Assembly (NCBI RefSeq): GCF_900119315.1
Contig: NZ_LT827010.1
Location: 820,501-884,500, forward strand
Direction: 5' to 3'
Length of the DNA stretch: 64,000 nucleotides
Source of the DNA: Actinoplanes sp. SE50/110
Lineage (GTDB): Bacteria > Actinomycetota > Actinomycetes > Mycobacteriales > Micromonosporaceae
Shown here: positions 1-7,866 of the stretch, piece by piece
Numbering within the stretch: position 1 is the first letter of the stretch
How the letters are laid out: each line of letters starts with the position of its first letter
Made by a program: the position numbers and the translations under genes
The notes under the pieces: model-generated
Seen by the model: only the letters and a program-made list of their open reading frames with translations
Database searches by the model: none
What the model was told of the DNA's origin: nothing

Positions 1-1
1 G

Positions 2-868
2 GAGCTGGCCAGCGAGTTCCGGTACCGCGACCCGATCCTGGACCGGTCCACCCTGGTGATCGCGATCAGCCAGTCCGGCGAAAGCATGGACACCCTGATG
101 GCGCTGCGGCACGCCAAGGAGCAGAAGGCCCGGGTGCTGGCCATCTGCAACACCAACGGGTCGACCATCCCGCGCGAGTCGGACGCGGTGCTCTACACCC
201 ACGGCGGGCCGGAGATCGCGGTCGCCTCGACCAAGGCGTTCCTCACCCAGCTGGTCGCCTGCTACCTGATCGGCCTGCACCTGGCCCAGATCCGCGGCGT
301 GATGTACGCCGACGAGGTCGCCGCGGTCGTCTCCCGGCTTCGCCGCACCCCGGACAACCTGCGTGAGCTGCTCGACAAGATGGAGGACGTGCGCGCGCTG
401 GCACGCGACCTGAAGAGCGCCTCGACGATCCTGTTCATCGGCCGGCACGTCGGCTTCCCGGTCGCCCTGGAAGGCGCCCTGAAGCTGAAGGAGCTCGCCT
501 ACATGCACGCCGAGGGCTTCGCGGCCGGCGAACTCAAGCACGGCCCGATCGCGCTGATCGACCAGGGCACCCCGGTCGTCTGCGTGGTCCCGTCCCCGGC
601 CGGCCGCGGCGTCATGCGCGACAAGGTCGTCTCCAACATCCAGGAGGTCCGCGCCCGCGGCGCCCGCACCATCGTCATCGCCGAGGAGGGCGACGAGAGC
701 GTCAAGGCCTACGCCGACCACCTCATCGAGGTCCCGCACACCCCCACCCTGCTGGCCCCGTTGATGACCACGGTGCCGCTGCAGATCCTGGCCTGCGAAA
801 TCGCCGCCGCCCGCGGCCACGACGTCGACCAGCCCCGCAACCTGGCCAAGTCCGTCACCGTCGAATAA
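2..868 (+). CDS. glmS: Glucosamine-6-phosphate synthase, C-terminal part (5' truncated by window)
   Basis: This is the last 288 residues of glutamine--fructose-6-phosphate aminotransferase, the cytoplasmic enzyme that makes glucosamine-6-P for UDP-GlcNAc and peptidoglycan. The frame is open from base 2, so the N-terminal glutaminase domain lies outside the window. Two SIS sugar-isomerase folds are visible. The first carries the sugar-phosphate loop SQSGES (fragment residue 23). The second contains LKELAYMHAEGFAAGELKHG with the family's catalytic Glu and His. The chain ends in LAKSVTVE, the canonical GlmS terminus with the active-site Lys. Nothing looks broken apart from the window edge. The next gene runs towards it on the other strand. 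Confidence 0.96.
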   Translation, partial: ELASEFRYRDPILDRSTLVIAISQSGESMDTLMALRHAKEQKARVLAICNTNGSTIPRESDAVLYTHGGPEIAVASTKAFLTQLVACYLIGLHLAQIRGVMYADEVAAVVSRLRRTPDNLRELLDKMEDVRALARDLKSASTILFIGRHVGFPVALEGALKLKELAYMHAEGFAAGELKHGPIALIDQGTPVVCVVPSPAGRGVMRDKVVSNIQEVRARGARTIVIAEEGDESVKAYADHLIEVPHTPTLLAPLMTTVPLQILACEIAAARGHDVDQPRNLAKSVTVE

Positions 869-900
869 CCAACCCCCCAACCCCACCCGCTCCACCTGCG

Positions 901-980
901 GCCCGGGTCGTGCACTCGCCCGGGCTGCTGGTCGGGGTCGTGTGCTTGGTCGGGCTGCTGGTCGGGGTCGTGTGCTCTGC
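901..980. repeat. 30-bp tandem repeat, about 2.6 copies
   Basis: Two adjacent 30-bp units (921-950 and 951-980) share CGGGCTGCTGGTCGGGGTCG followed by TGTGCT, and the preceding 20 bases (901-920) resemble the end of a third unit. The array fills the gap between the convergent 3' ends of glmS and the hydrolase gene. No coding role is supported. Confidence 0.8.
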
Positions 981-983
981 CGG

Positions 984-2720
984 TCATTTCGGGTGTCCGC
1001 CCAGGGTGATGGTGGCGAGGGCGTCGAGGGCCGGCTTGCCGGGATCCCAGTAGCCGAGGTGGCCGCCGTCGGCCTGGGTGTGGAACACCTGGGCGCCGAA
1101 GGCCGGGTCGCTCGGGTCGTGGCCGAACCAGAGGTGCTCGGTGGGCGCCAGCCCCAGGCCCGGCACCAACTCCCGGGCCGCGCCGGCCGGGGAGACCGCC
1201 AGATATTGGATCGGGTCGCTGATCGACGTCGAGGCGAACACCCGGTCGGCCGGCAGGTGCAACTGGGCCGCCGATTCGACGCCGACGCCGGGTGAGCCGA
1301 CGAACACCACCCGGTCCGCGTCCAGGCCGCCGGTCGCCGCCTCGCCGACGACCAGCGAACCGTAACTGTGGCCGAGCACCGTCTGCCGGGCGGCCGCGCC
1401 CTCGTGGGTGGCCCGCAGGCCGTCCTGGAACAACCGCAACGCACCGGCGCCGTCCCGGGCCTGGCGGGCCGACGAGGCCTCGGGCAGGAAATCCGGGGCG
1501 TCGTAGTCGAGCCACAGGACGGCGCTGGTCGCCTCGGCCGGGCCGAGGTCGGTGGCCCGGCCGGCGACCCGCTCGGCGCGGGTCAGCTCACCGTTCAGCG
1601 AGGCCAGGTCCGAGGTCATGCCCGGAACGTGGGTCAGCACATTGGCGGCCCGATCCGGGTCGCCGAAGGCGACCACCGCCCGGCCGTCGCCGGAGACGTC
1701 GAGGCCCATCAGGTACGCCCGGGGGCCCCGGTCGTCGGCCAGCCGGTCCGCCAGGCGGTCCAGACCCTGCACGGTGCCCGCGGTCCCGCCGTGCCGCAAC
1801 AGCTCGTCGCGGCGATCGGCGAGCAGCAACCGGTTGGCCAGGTCACGGTCGGCGGCGGGGATCCCGTTGAGCCCGCCGAAGGCAGTCGGCTCGGTGCCGA
1901 GCAGCCACATCCGCTCACCCGGGGACAGGGCGGCCCACCACAACCGGACCTGCGCCGGGGTGGCCGTGCAACTCGGCCGGTCGTCGGAAGCCGGCGCCAC
2001 CGGGATCGCCGTCAGCTCGGCCAGACGCGCTGCCGCGCTCGCGTCGGCGCTCGCGGCGAGCCGCAGAGCGTTGCCGAGCTCGGCGGCGCCCGGCCCGGGC
2101 ACGCCGGGCACCAGATCCACGCCTCCTGCTCCGCCCCGACCTCCGCCCGCGCCTGCACGGCCCGAGCCCGCGGTTGCGCTGCCTGCGCCTGCACGGCCCG
2201 AGCCCGCTGTTGCGCTGCCTGCGCCTGCGCTGCCCGAGCCTGCGCCTGCGCTGCCCGAGCCTGCGCCTGCGGTGCCCGCGCCTGTGCTGCCCGAGCCCGC
2301 GTCGGCCAAGCCTGCGCTTGTGCCGCCGGCGCCCGGGCCGGTACCGCCCTGGCCGAGGCCGCCCGAGCTGGCCGCGGCGGCTGCGGCGGCCCGGGCCCGG
2401 TCCAGAAGTGCGCGGGCTCGGGTGAGAGCGGCGGCGAACTCGCTGAGGATCTGGTCGGCTCGCCAGCAGAGCAGGCGGAACACCACCAGACGGCGGCGGA
2501 GCGTGGCCAGCCGGAGGACCGCGGCCTCGGCGGCTGCGCCGGACCAGGCTGTGCGCAAGCCCTCGATCAGTGGCCCGAACTCGGCGCACAGCACGCCTGC
2601 CAGGGCGGCCCAGCGGCGCCAGGTCAGCGCGGCTGCGGCCCAGCGAGCCGGGTCGGTCACGCGCAGACGGTCATAGGTGACGGTGAGCGTCGGCCCGACG
2701 GTCACCGGGTGAACGCTCAT
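984..2720 (-). CDS. Alpha/beta hydrolase (DUF1023-like) with WXG-like helical N-terminus
   Basis: A 578-residue protein. The C-terminal half is a serine hydrolase of the DUF1023 type: nucleophile elbow VLGHSYGS (Ser near residue 450) and a late GGHLGYWDP segment supplying the likely catalytic His. The first 150 residues are Ala/Leu-rich and helical, like the front of type VII secretion substrates. A Gly/Ala/Ser low-complexity linker (about residues 150-205) joins the two. The ATG start overlaps the stop of a 40-codon ORF (ATGA), and AGGAG lies nine bases upstream. It is last in a three-ORF leftward unit behind a WXG100-like gene, which suggests an exported esterase or lipase. The substrate is unknown; export is inference. 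DNA repeats underlie the linker. Confidence 0.85.
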   Translation of the reverse strand: MSVHPVTVGPTLTVTYDRLRVTDPARWAAAALTWRRWAALAGVLCAEFGPLIEGLRTAWSGAAAEAAVLRLATLRRRLVVFRLLCWRADQILSEFAAALTRARALLDRARAAAAAAASSGGLGQGGTGPGAGGTSAGLADAGSGSTGAGTAGAGSGSAGAGSGSAGAGSATAGSGRAGAGSATAGSGRAGAGGGRGGAGGVDLVPGVPGPGAAELGNALRLAASADASAAARLAELTAIPVAPASDDRPSCTATPAQVRLWWAALSPGERMWLLGTEPTAFGGLNGIPAADRDLANRLLLADRRDELLRHGGTAGTVQGLDRLADRLADDRGPRAYLMGLDVSGDGRAVVAFGDPDRAANVLTHVPGMTSDLASLNGELTRAERVAGRATDLGPAEATSAVLWLDYDAPDFLPEASSARQARDGAGALRLFQDGLRATHEGAAARQTVLGHSYGSLVVGEAATGGLDADRVVFVGSPGVGVESAAQLHLPADRVFASTSISDPIQYLAVSPAGAARELVPGLGLAPTEHLWFGHDPSDPAFGAQVFHTQADGGHLGYWDPGKPALDALATITLGGHPK

Positions 2721-2839
2721 CGGGCGTTGCTCCTCGCGTTGAGGTTCATGGGGGCGTTGCCCATCGCGTCGACGTCCATTGCGGCGACGATCATCGGGCT
2801 GATGCTCGGCAGGGTGACGCTCATCGGGTGCAGGCTCAT
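2717..2839 (-). CDS. Small Met-periodic ORF between WXG-like and hydrolase genes
   Basis: A 40-codon ORF, too short for usual callers. Its ATG overlaps the stop of the WXG-like gene (ATGA at 2836-2839) and its TGA overlaps the ATG of the hydrolase (ATGA at 2717-2720), so it could be translationally coupled on both sides. The peptide is built of five-residue units, with Met at positions 1, 6, 16, 21, 26 and 31. The DNA is a decayed 15-bp repeat. The last unit has 14 bases, and without that loss the ORF would run in frame into the hydrolase. It may be a real peptide or a frameshifted remnant of an N-terminal extension. Function unknown. Confidence 0.4.
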   Translation of the reverse strand: MSLHPMSVTLPSISPMIVAAMDVDAMGNAPMNLNARSNAR

Positions 2840-3123
2840 CGGGTGGACCGGAGGCGGGTGGCGGCTCGGGTGTCGGCCGCCGCGTACGCCGTGATGGTGG
2901 TTTTGATCCTGGAGGCGGTGTCGGAGAGGTCGGCGCCGAGTTGGCGCAGGGTTCGGGCAGCCGTGTCCGAGGTGATGGTGGCGGCGCCGGTGGTGGCCCA
3001 CTGGGGGCCGGCGACCGGGTGCGGGGCCGACGAGGCGGCCTCGCGCACCCGGGACGCCGTTCCCTCCGTCGCGTCGGCGATCCGGTGCAGTGTCTCGGTA
3101 TCCACGTCGAGATCCGGATTCAT
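2836..3123 (-). CDS. WXG100-like type VII secretion-associated protein
   Basis: A 95-residue, mostly helical protein starting [17 protein letters not shown]. Its length, two-helix pattern, Ala-rich composition and a Trp near the middle (PQWATT) resemble WXG100/ESX-type small proteins encoded beside type VII substrates. The start at 3123 is chosen because AGGAGG lies eight bases upstream; an upstream in-frame start (3207) would add 28 residues with no helical pattern. It heads a leftward unit with the 40-codon ORF and the DUF1023-type hydrolase, all joined by ATGA overlaps. No ESX ATPase genes are in the window, so any secretion machinery would be elsewhere. The family call is moderate because the exact WXG motif is not present. 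Confidence 0.7.
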   Translation of the reverse strand: MNPDLDVDTETLHRIADATEGTASRVREAASSAPHPVAGPQWATTGAATITSDTAARTLRQLGADLSDTASRIKTTITAYAAADTRAATRLRSTR

Positions 3124-3195
3124 GGGGCAACCTCCTGGGGCGGGCCGGCGGAACGGATGCGCCGAAGGTAGGCCGTTTTCCGGCCCGCCGGGACG

Positions 3196-3230
3196 GCCTG
3201 TGGACAACGGTTCGCGGCTTGTCCACAGGC
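3196..3230. promoter_or_regulatory. Pair of inverted DnaA boxes between divergent genes
   Basis: TGTGGACAA (3199-3207) and TTGTCCACA (3219-3227) are two perfect copies, in opposite orientation, of the 9-mer preferred by actinobacterial DnaA. They sit inside a 12-bp perfect inverted repeat (GCCTGTGGACAA / TTGTCCACAGGC) with an 11-base spacer. The site lies between the WXG-like gene and acpS, 28 bases before the acpS start, where it could affect either promoter. Confidence 0.75.
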
Positions 3231-3257
3231 GGTCCGGCGACCGTTAGGGTGTCCGTT

Positions 3258-3626
3258 GTGATCGTGTCTGTCGGCATCGACGTCGTCCTGGTCGACCGCT
3301 TCGCCCGCGCTCTGGACCGCACCCCGCTGCTCGGGGACCGCCTGTTCACCGAGGCTGAGCGGCTGACCGGCTCGGGCAATCCGCGCTCGCCGGAGTCGCT
3401 GGCCGCCCGGTTCGCGGCCAAGGAGGCGGTGGCCAAGGCGCTGGGCGCGCCGGTGGGGCTGCGCTGGCACGACTGCGAGATCGTCACCGACCCGGACGGG
3501 CGGCCGTGGTTGACCGTCTCGGGTACGGTCGCCGCCGCCGCCTCCGAGCGCGGCATCAACCGATGGCACCTGTCGCTGTCGCACGACGGCGGGATCGCCT
3601 CCGCGATGGTGGTCGCCGAGCAGTGA
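3258..3626 (+). CDS. acpS: Holo-[acyl-carrier-protein] synthase
   Basis: A 122-residue AcpS-type phosphopantetheinyl transferase, which moves the 4'-phosphopantetheine arm of CoA to a serine of acyl carrier protein. The N-terminus [13 protein letters not shown] carries the Mg-binding Asp motif, and [14 protein letters not shown] is the second AcpS signature (W/RFxxKEAxxKA). Length matches the family. GTG 3258 is preferred over upstream codons because AcpS proteins begin just before the GxD motif. It opens the rightward run with nnr and alr, the usual actinobacterial order. The stop codon lies inside a short 14-bp repeat array. Confidence 0.95.
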   Translation: MIVSVGIDVVLVDRFARALDRTPLLGDRLFTEAERLTGSGNPRSPESLAARFAAKEAVAKALGAPVGLRWHDCEIVTDPDGRPWLTVSGTVAAAASERGINRWHLSLSHDGGIASAMVVAEQ

Positions 3627-3682
3627 GAGCGGAGCAGCGAGACCGGGTAGTGACAGCCGGGCAGTGACAGCCGGGCAGTGGA
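3618..3682 (+). repeat. 14-bp tandem array spanning the acpS stop codon
   Basis: Four full 14-base units and a partial fifth start at 3618, 3632, 3646, 3660 and 3674. They drift from GAGCAGTGAGAGCG to GGCAGTGACAGCCG. The first unit contains the acpS stop codon (3624-3626), and later units add further in-phase stops. The array fills most of the gap to nnr. Confidence 0.75.
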
Positions 3683-3710
3683 GAAGGCCGGCCTAGCGGT
3701 AGGGGGAGAG

Positions 3711-5162
3711 ATGCGGCAGGCATGGCGGGTCGCCGATGTGCGCGCGGCGGAGAAGACGCTGATGGCGACGCTGCCGGAGGGTGCGCTGATGCAGCGGGCC
3801 GCGGCCGGTCTGGCCCGCCGCTGTGCGCTGCTGCTCGAGGACTCCGGCGGGGTGTACGGCGCCCGGGTGTTGCTGCTGGTCGGCAGCGGCGACAACGGCG
3901 GTGACACGCTGTACGCCGGGGCCCTGCTGGCGCGGCGCGGGGCGCAGGTGCGGGCGCTGCTGCTCAGCCCGGACCGGGTGCATCTGGCCGGGCTCGCCGC
4001 GCTGCGGCAGGCGGGCGGCTTCACCACCGCCGACCTGCCCACCCGGGTCGATCTGGTGCTGGACGGGATCGTCGGGATCGGGGCCAGCGGTGGGCTGCGA
4101 CCGCCCGCCGCGGCGCTCGTCGGGGCGCTCGGCGAGCTGCGGGGACGTACCGGTGATCGGCCTTTGATCGTGGCTGTCGACGTGCCGAGCGGGGTGCGGG
4201 TGGACACCGGCGACGTGCCCGGCGACGCGGTGGACGCCGATGTCACGGTCACCTTCGGGTGTCTGAAGCCGGCCCACCTGGTGGGCCCCGCGGCGCCCCG
4301 CTGCGGGCACGTCGAGCTGGTCGACATCGGTCTGGGCCCGGCGCTGGTCGCCGACCCGGCGGTGCGGGTGGCCGAGGCGGCCGACATCGCCGCCTGGTGG
4401 CCGCGTCCCGGTGCTGCTTCGGACAAGTACACCCGCGGCGTGGTCGGCCTGGCCACCGGTTCGGCCGGATATCCGGGTGCCGCGCTGCTCTCCACGGCCG
4501 GCGCGCTGGCCGGCCCGACCGGCATGGTGCGGTACGCCGGCAGCGCCCACCGGGAGGTGGTCCACGCCCACCCGTCGGTGGTGGCGGCGCCGAAGGTGGC
4601 CGACGCCGGCCGGGTGCAGGCCTGGGTCTGCGGTTCCGGGCTGGGCACCGGCGACGAGGCCCGCACCGAGCTGCGCAGCGTGCTGGCCACCTCGTTGCCG
4701 GTGCTGCTGGACGCGGACGCGATCACCCTGCTGGTCGGCGGGGAGCACGCCGAGCACCTGCGCCGGGACGCGCCGCTGGTGCTGACCCCGCACGACGGCG
4801 AGTTCAAGCGGCTGGCCGGGGAGGCGCCGGGCGCCGACCGGATGGCCGCGGCCGCCCGGCTGGCCGCCTGGACGAACGCGGTGGTGCTGCTCAAGGGCGA
4901 CCGGACGATCGTGGCGACGCCGGGCGGAGAGATCTGGGCCAATCCGACCGGCAGCCCGGCACTGGCCACCGCGGGCAGCGGGGACGTGCTGGCCGGGCTG
5001 CTCGGGTCGCTGCTGGCGGCCGGGCTGCCGCCGGTGCGGGCGGCGGTGGCGGCGGCGTACGTGCACGGGCTGGCCGGCCGGCATGCGGCGGCGGACGGGC
5101 CGGTCACCTCGCCGGATGTGGCGGCGGCGATCCGGCCGGTGCTGGCCCACCTACTGGGGTGA
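3711..5162 (+). CDS. nnr: Bifunctional NAD(P)H-hydrate epimerase / ADP-dependent dehydratase
   Basis: A 483-residue repair enzyme that converts damaged NADHX/NADPHX back to NAD(P)H. Residues 1-215 form the YjeF_N epimerase domain, with GSGDNGGDTLYAG and VDVPSGVRVDTGDV. Residues 225-480 form the ribokinase-like dehydratase, with TPHDGEFKRLAG, LLKGDRTIV and the phosphate-binding ATAGSGDVLAGLLGS. The start is the ATG at 3711, preceded by AGGGGGAG; a GTG at 3678 lies in the repeat array and lacks a good ribosome site. It sits between acpS and alr, a conserved neighbourhood. Confidence 0.94.
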   Translation: MRQAWRVADVRAAEKTLMATLPEGALMQRAAAGLARRCALLLEDSGGVYGARVLLLVGSGDNGGDTLYAGALLARRGAQVRALLLSPDRVHLAGLAALRQAGGFTTADLPTRVDLVLDGIVGIGASGGLRPPAAALVGALGELRGRTGDRPLIVAVDVPSGVRVDTGDVPGDAVDADVTVTFGCLKPAHLVGPAAPRCGHVELVDIGLGPALVADPAVRVAEAADIAAWWPRPGAASDKYTRGVVGLATGSAGYPGAALLSTAGALAGPTGMVRYAGSAHREVVHAHPSVVAAPKVADAGRVQAWVCGSGLGTGDEARTELRSVLATSLPVLLDADAITLLVGGEHAEHLRRDAPLVLTPHDGEFKRLAGEAPGADRMAAAARLAAWTNAVVLLKGDRTIVATPGGEIWANPTGSPALATAGSGDVLAGLLGSLLAAGLPPVRAAVAAAYVHGLAGRHAAADGPVTSPDVAAAIRPVLAHLLG

Positions 5163-5198
5163 ACGGAAACTGTCGTACCCCTCAGTAGGGTGGATGAC

Positions 5199-6317
5199 AT
5201 GTGGCAGGCCGAAGTCCGCGTGAATCTGGACGCCATCCGGGACAACGTCGCGATGCTGCGCGCCGGCACCTCCGCCGAGGTGCTGGTCGCGGTCAAGGCG
5301 GACGGCTACGGGCACGGCATGGTTCCGGCCGCCCGGGCCGCGGTCGCCGGCGGCGCCACCTGGCTCGGCGTGGCCACCCTCGACGAGGCTCTGGAGCTGC
5401 GCCGGGGCGGGATCGAGGCCCGGGTGCTGGCCTGGCTGTTCGCCCCCGGGCAGCCGCTGCACGAGGGGATCACGGCCGGCGTCGACCTGAGCGCGGCCAC
5501 CCCGGAACTGCTCGACGAGTTGGTCACCGCCGCGCGCCGGGCCGGGCGGCCGGCCCGGGTGCACCTGAAACTCGACACCGGGCTGTCCCGGGGCGGCGCG
5601 GTGCCGGCCGAGTGGCCGGCCCTGTTCGAGGCGGCGGCCAAGGCGCAGGCCGGCGGGGACGTCGAGGTGACCGGGGTGTGGAGCCACTTCGCCTGTGCCG
5701 ACGAGCCGGGCCACGAGTCGGTCGACCGCCAGCTGGCCGCGTTCACCGACGGCCTGGCCGTGGCGGAGCGGTTCGGGTTGACCCCGCGCTACCGGCACAT
5801 CGCCAACTCGGCGGCCACGCTGACCCGTCCCGACACGCACTTCGACCTGGTCCGGGTCGGCATCGCGGCGTACGGGTTGTCGCCGATCGCGGGCGAGACC
5901 TACGGCCTGCGTCCGGCCATGACGGCCCGCGCCCGGGTGACGATGACCAAGCGGGTGCCGGGCGGGCAGGGCGTGTCCTACGGGTTGACCTATCACACCG
6001 AGCGGGAGACCACCCTGGCCGTGGTCCCGCTGGGCTACGGCGACGGGGTGCCGCGGCACGCATCCAGCGCCGGCCCGGTGCGGATCGGCACGACCACCGC
6101 GCGGATCGCCGGGCGGGTCTGCATGGATCAGTTCGTGGTCGACCTGGGTGACGCCCCGGTGGCGCCCGGTGACGTGGCGACGCTCTTCGGGGCGGGTGAC
6201 GACGGCGGCCCCACCGCGGACGACTGGGCGGCGGCGGCCGGCACGATCAACTACGAGATCGTCACCCGGTTCGGCAGCGGGCGGGTGCCGCGGGTCTACA
6301 CCGGGGAGGTCGCGTGA
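5199..6317 (+). CDS. alr: Alanine racemase
   Basis: A PLP enzyme of 372 residues that interconverts L- and D-alanine for peptidoglycan. The PLP lysine is in AVKADGYGHG (Lys33) and the second catalytic base is Tyr261 in VSYGLTYHT. The VCMDQFVVDLG strand near the C-terminus is typical. Length matches the family. ATG 5199 is chosen; a GTG nine bases earlier (5190) is also possible. The stop overlaps the next start (GTGA), so it is coupled to the membrane-anchored hydrolase. Confidence 0.96.
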   Translation: MWQAEVRVNLDAIRDNVAMLRAGTSAEVLVAVKADGYGHGMVPAARAAVAGGATWLGVATLDEALELRRGGIEARVLAWLFAPGQPLHEGITAGVDLSAATPELLDELVTAARRAGRPARVHLKLDTGLSRGGAVPAEWPALFEAAAKAQAGGDVEVTGVWSHFACADEPGHESVDRQLAAFTDGLAVAERFGLTPRYRHIANSAATLTRPDTHFDLVRVGIAAYGLSPIAGETYGLRPAMTARARVTMTKRVPGGQGVSYGLTYHTERETTLAVVPLGYGDGVPRHASSAGPVRIGTTTARIAGRVCMDQFVVDLGDAPVAPGDVATLFGAGDDGGPTADDWAAAAGTINYEIVTRFGSGRVPRVYTGEVA

Positions 6318-7420
6318 GCCGGTCCCGTGCGGCCAAGACGGCCGGGATAGCCGGGGCGGTCGTCGGGGTGGCGGCGGCCGGTCTGGCGACCGCGTTCGCC
6401 GTGGAGCGGGTGTTGGTCCGGCGCTCGGTCAACAAGCCCGGTGATCCCTATGTCGACGAGCCGTTCGGCGATCAGCCCTATGACGAGGAGCGCACCGTCA
6501 CCGCGGCGGACGGCACCGAGCTGCACGTGGAGATCGTCGATCCGCGGGCCGAGGAGCCCCGCGGCTGGACCGGCCGGCCCGGGCGCGGCCGGAAGGAGAA
6601 ACCCACCATCGTCTTCGTGCACGGTTTCGCGCTGGACATGGGCACCTTCTACTTCCAGCGCAAGGCGCTGGCCGAGCGCGGCGACCACCGCCTGGTCTTC
6701 TACGACCAGCCCGGCCACGGCCGTTCCAGCAGGCTGCAGTCCGGGGCGTATGACATCGCCGCCCTGGGCCGTTCGCTGGCCGCCGTGCTCGACGCGACCG
6801 TCCCGGACGGGCACATCATCCTGGTCGGGCACTCGATGGGCGGCATGACGATCATGGCGTTCGCCGAGCAGTTCCCGGAGTGGTTCGGCAACCGGGTGAC
6901 CGGCGTGGTGCTGATGTCCACCTCGGCCGGGCTGTTCGACAAGGCGACCCTCGGCCTGACCAACGTGGTGGCCCGGGCCAGCGCGCCGTTCTTCCCGCTC
7001 TGGGATCGGGCGGCCAAGCTGGGCGGTGGCACCATCGACCGGGCCCGGGTGGCCTCCTCCGACCTGGCCTGGCTGCTCACCCGGCGGTACGGGTTCGGGG
7101 AGGCCCGGCCCAGCCCGTCGCTGGTCACCTTCGTGGAGAGCATGAATTCGCGGACCTCGGTGGAGACCCTCACCAAATACCTGAACACGCTGTATCGCCA
7201 CAGCCGGCTGCCGGCGCTGTCCGCGCTGCGCGGCGTCCCGGTGCTGGTCGTCGTCGGCGACCGGGACTACCTCACCCCGGTCACCCACTCCGAGCAGATC
7301 ATCCGCGAGCTTCCGCAGGCCGAGCTGCTGAAGATCGAGAACAGCGGGCACGTGGTCATGCTGGAGAAGGCCGACGAGGTGAACGCGGCCCTGATCCCGT
7401 TCCTGGAGAAGATCTCGTGA
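6314..7420 (+). CDS. Membrane-anchored alpha/beta hydrolase
   Basis: A 368-residue hydrolase. One N-terminal membrane segment (about residues 9-30, TAGIAGAVVGVAAAGLATAF) is followed by an alpha/beta fold. HGFALDMGTF is the oxyanion region, GHSMGG holds the nucleophile Ser, GDRDYLTP the acid and NSGHVVMLEK the His. The substrate cannot be told from sequence. The gene overlaps alr upstream (GTGA) and tsaE downstream (GTGA). This alr-hydrolase-tsaE order is widespread in actinobacteria, but no functional link is established here. Confidence 0.9.
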   Translation: MSRSRAAKTAGIAGAVVGVAAAGLATAFAVERVLVRRSVNKPGDPYVDEPFGDQPYDEERTVTAADGTELHVEIVDPRAEEPRGWTGRPGRGRKEKPTIVFVHGFALDMGTFYFQRKALAERGDHRLVFYDQPGHGRSSRLQSGAYDIAALGRSLAAVLDATVPDGHIILVGHSMGGMTIMAFAEQFPEWFGNRVTGVVLMSTSAGLFDKATLGLTNVVARASAPFFPLWDRAAKLGGGTIDRARVASSDLAWLLTRRYGFGEARPSPSLVTFVESMNSRTSVETLTKYLNTLYRHSRLPALSALRGVPVLVVVGDRDYLTPVTHSEQIIRELPQAELLKIENSGHVVMLEKADEVNAALIPFLEKIS

Positions 7421-7866
7421 AGCTGACCACCGTCGAGCAGACCCGGGCCTTCGGCCGCCGGCTCGCCGCCGTGCTGCGCCCGGGGGACCTGGTGCTGCTC
7501 ACCGGGCCGCTGGGGGCCGGCAAGACGGCGCTGGCCCAGGGCATCGGCACCGGGCTGGGCGTGCAGGGGCCGATCACCTCGCCGACCTTCGTGATCGCCC
7601 GGGTGCACCGCGGCCCGGTGCCGATGGTGCACGCCGACGCGTATCGGCTGGGCGACCGCCCCGACCCGCGCGCCGAGATCGACGACCTGGACCTGGACGC
7701 CTCCGCCGACGAGGCGGTCACCGTGGTGGAATGGGGCGCCGGTCTGGTCGAGCAACTGAACGACGAACATCTCCTCGTCCGCCTCGAGCGGCTGGACGAC
7801 GACACCCGAGTGATCGAGCTGACGCCGCACGGCGGCGACTGGGCACACCGACTGGAGCAGATGTGA
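7417..7866 (+). CDS. tsaE: tRNA t6A biosynthesis ATPase TsaE
   Basis: A 149-residue P-loop ATPase that assists the TsaB-TsaD complex in making threonylcarbamoyl-adenosine at position 37 of ANN-decoding tRNAs. The Walker A motif is GPLGAGKT (about residue 30), followed by the switch SPTFVI, HADAYRL and VVEWGAG, all TsaE hallmarks. The GTG start overlaps the preceding stop and its own stop overlaps the ung start (both GTGA). tsaB, rimI and tsaD follow, interrupted only by ung. Confidence 0.94.
   Translation: MKLTTVEQTRAFGRRLAAVLRPGDLVLLTGPLGAGKTALAQGIGTGLGVQGPITSPTFVIARVHRGPVPMVHADAYRLGDRPDPRAEIDDLDLDASADEAVTVVEWGAGLVEQLNDEHLLVRLERLDDDTRVIELTPHGGDWAHRLEQM

Noticed and set aside
2717..5296. Very long minus-strand ORF opposite acpS, nnr and the start region
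   Set aside because: Composition is the Arg/Ser/Pro-rich shadow of GC-rich coding on the plus strand; only its last 40 codons, which leave the shadow, are considered.
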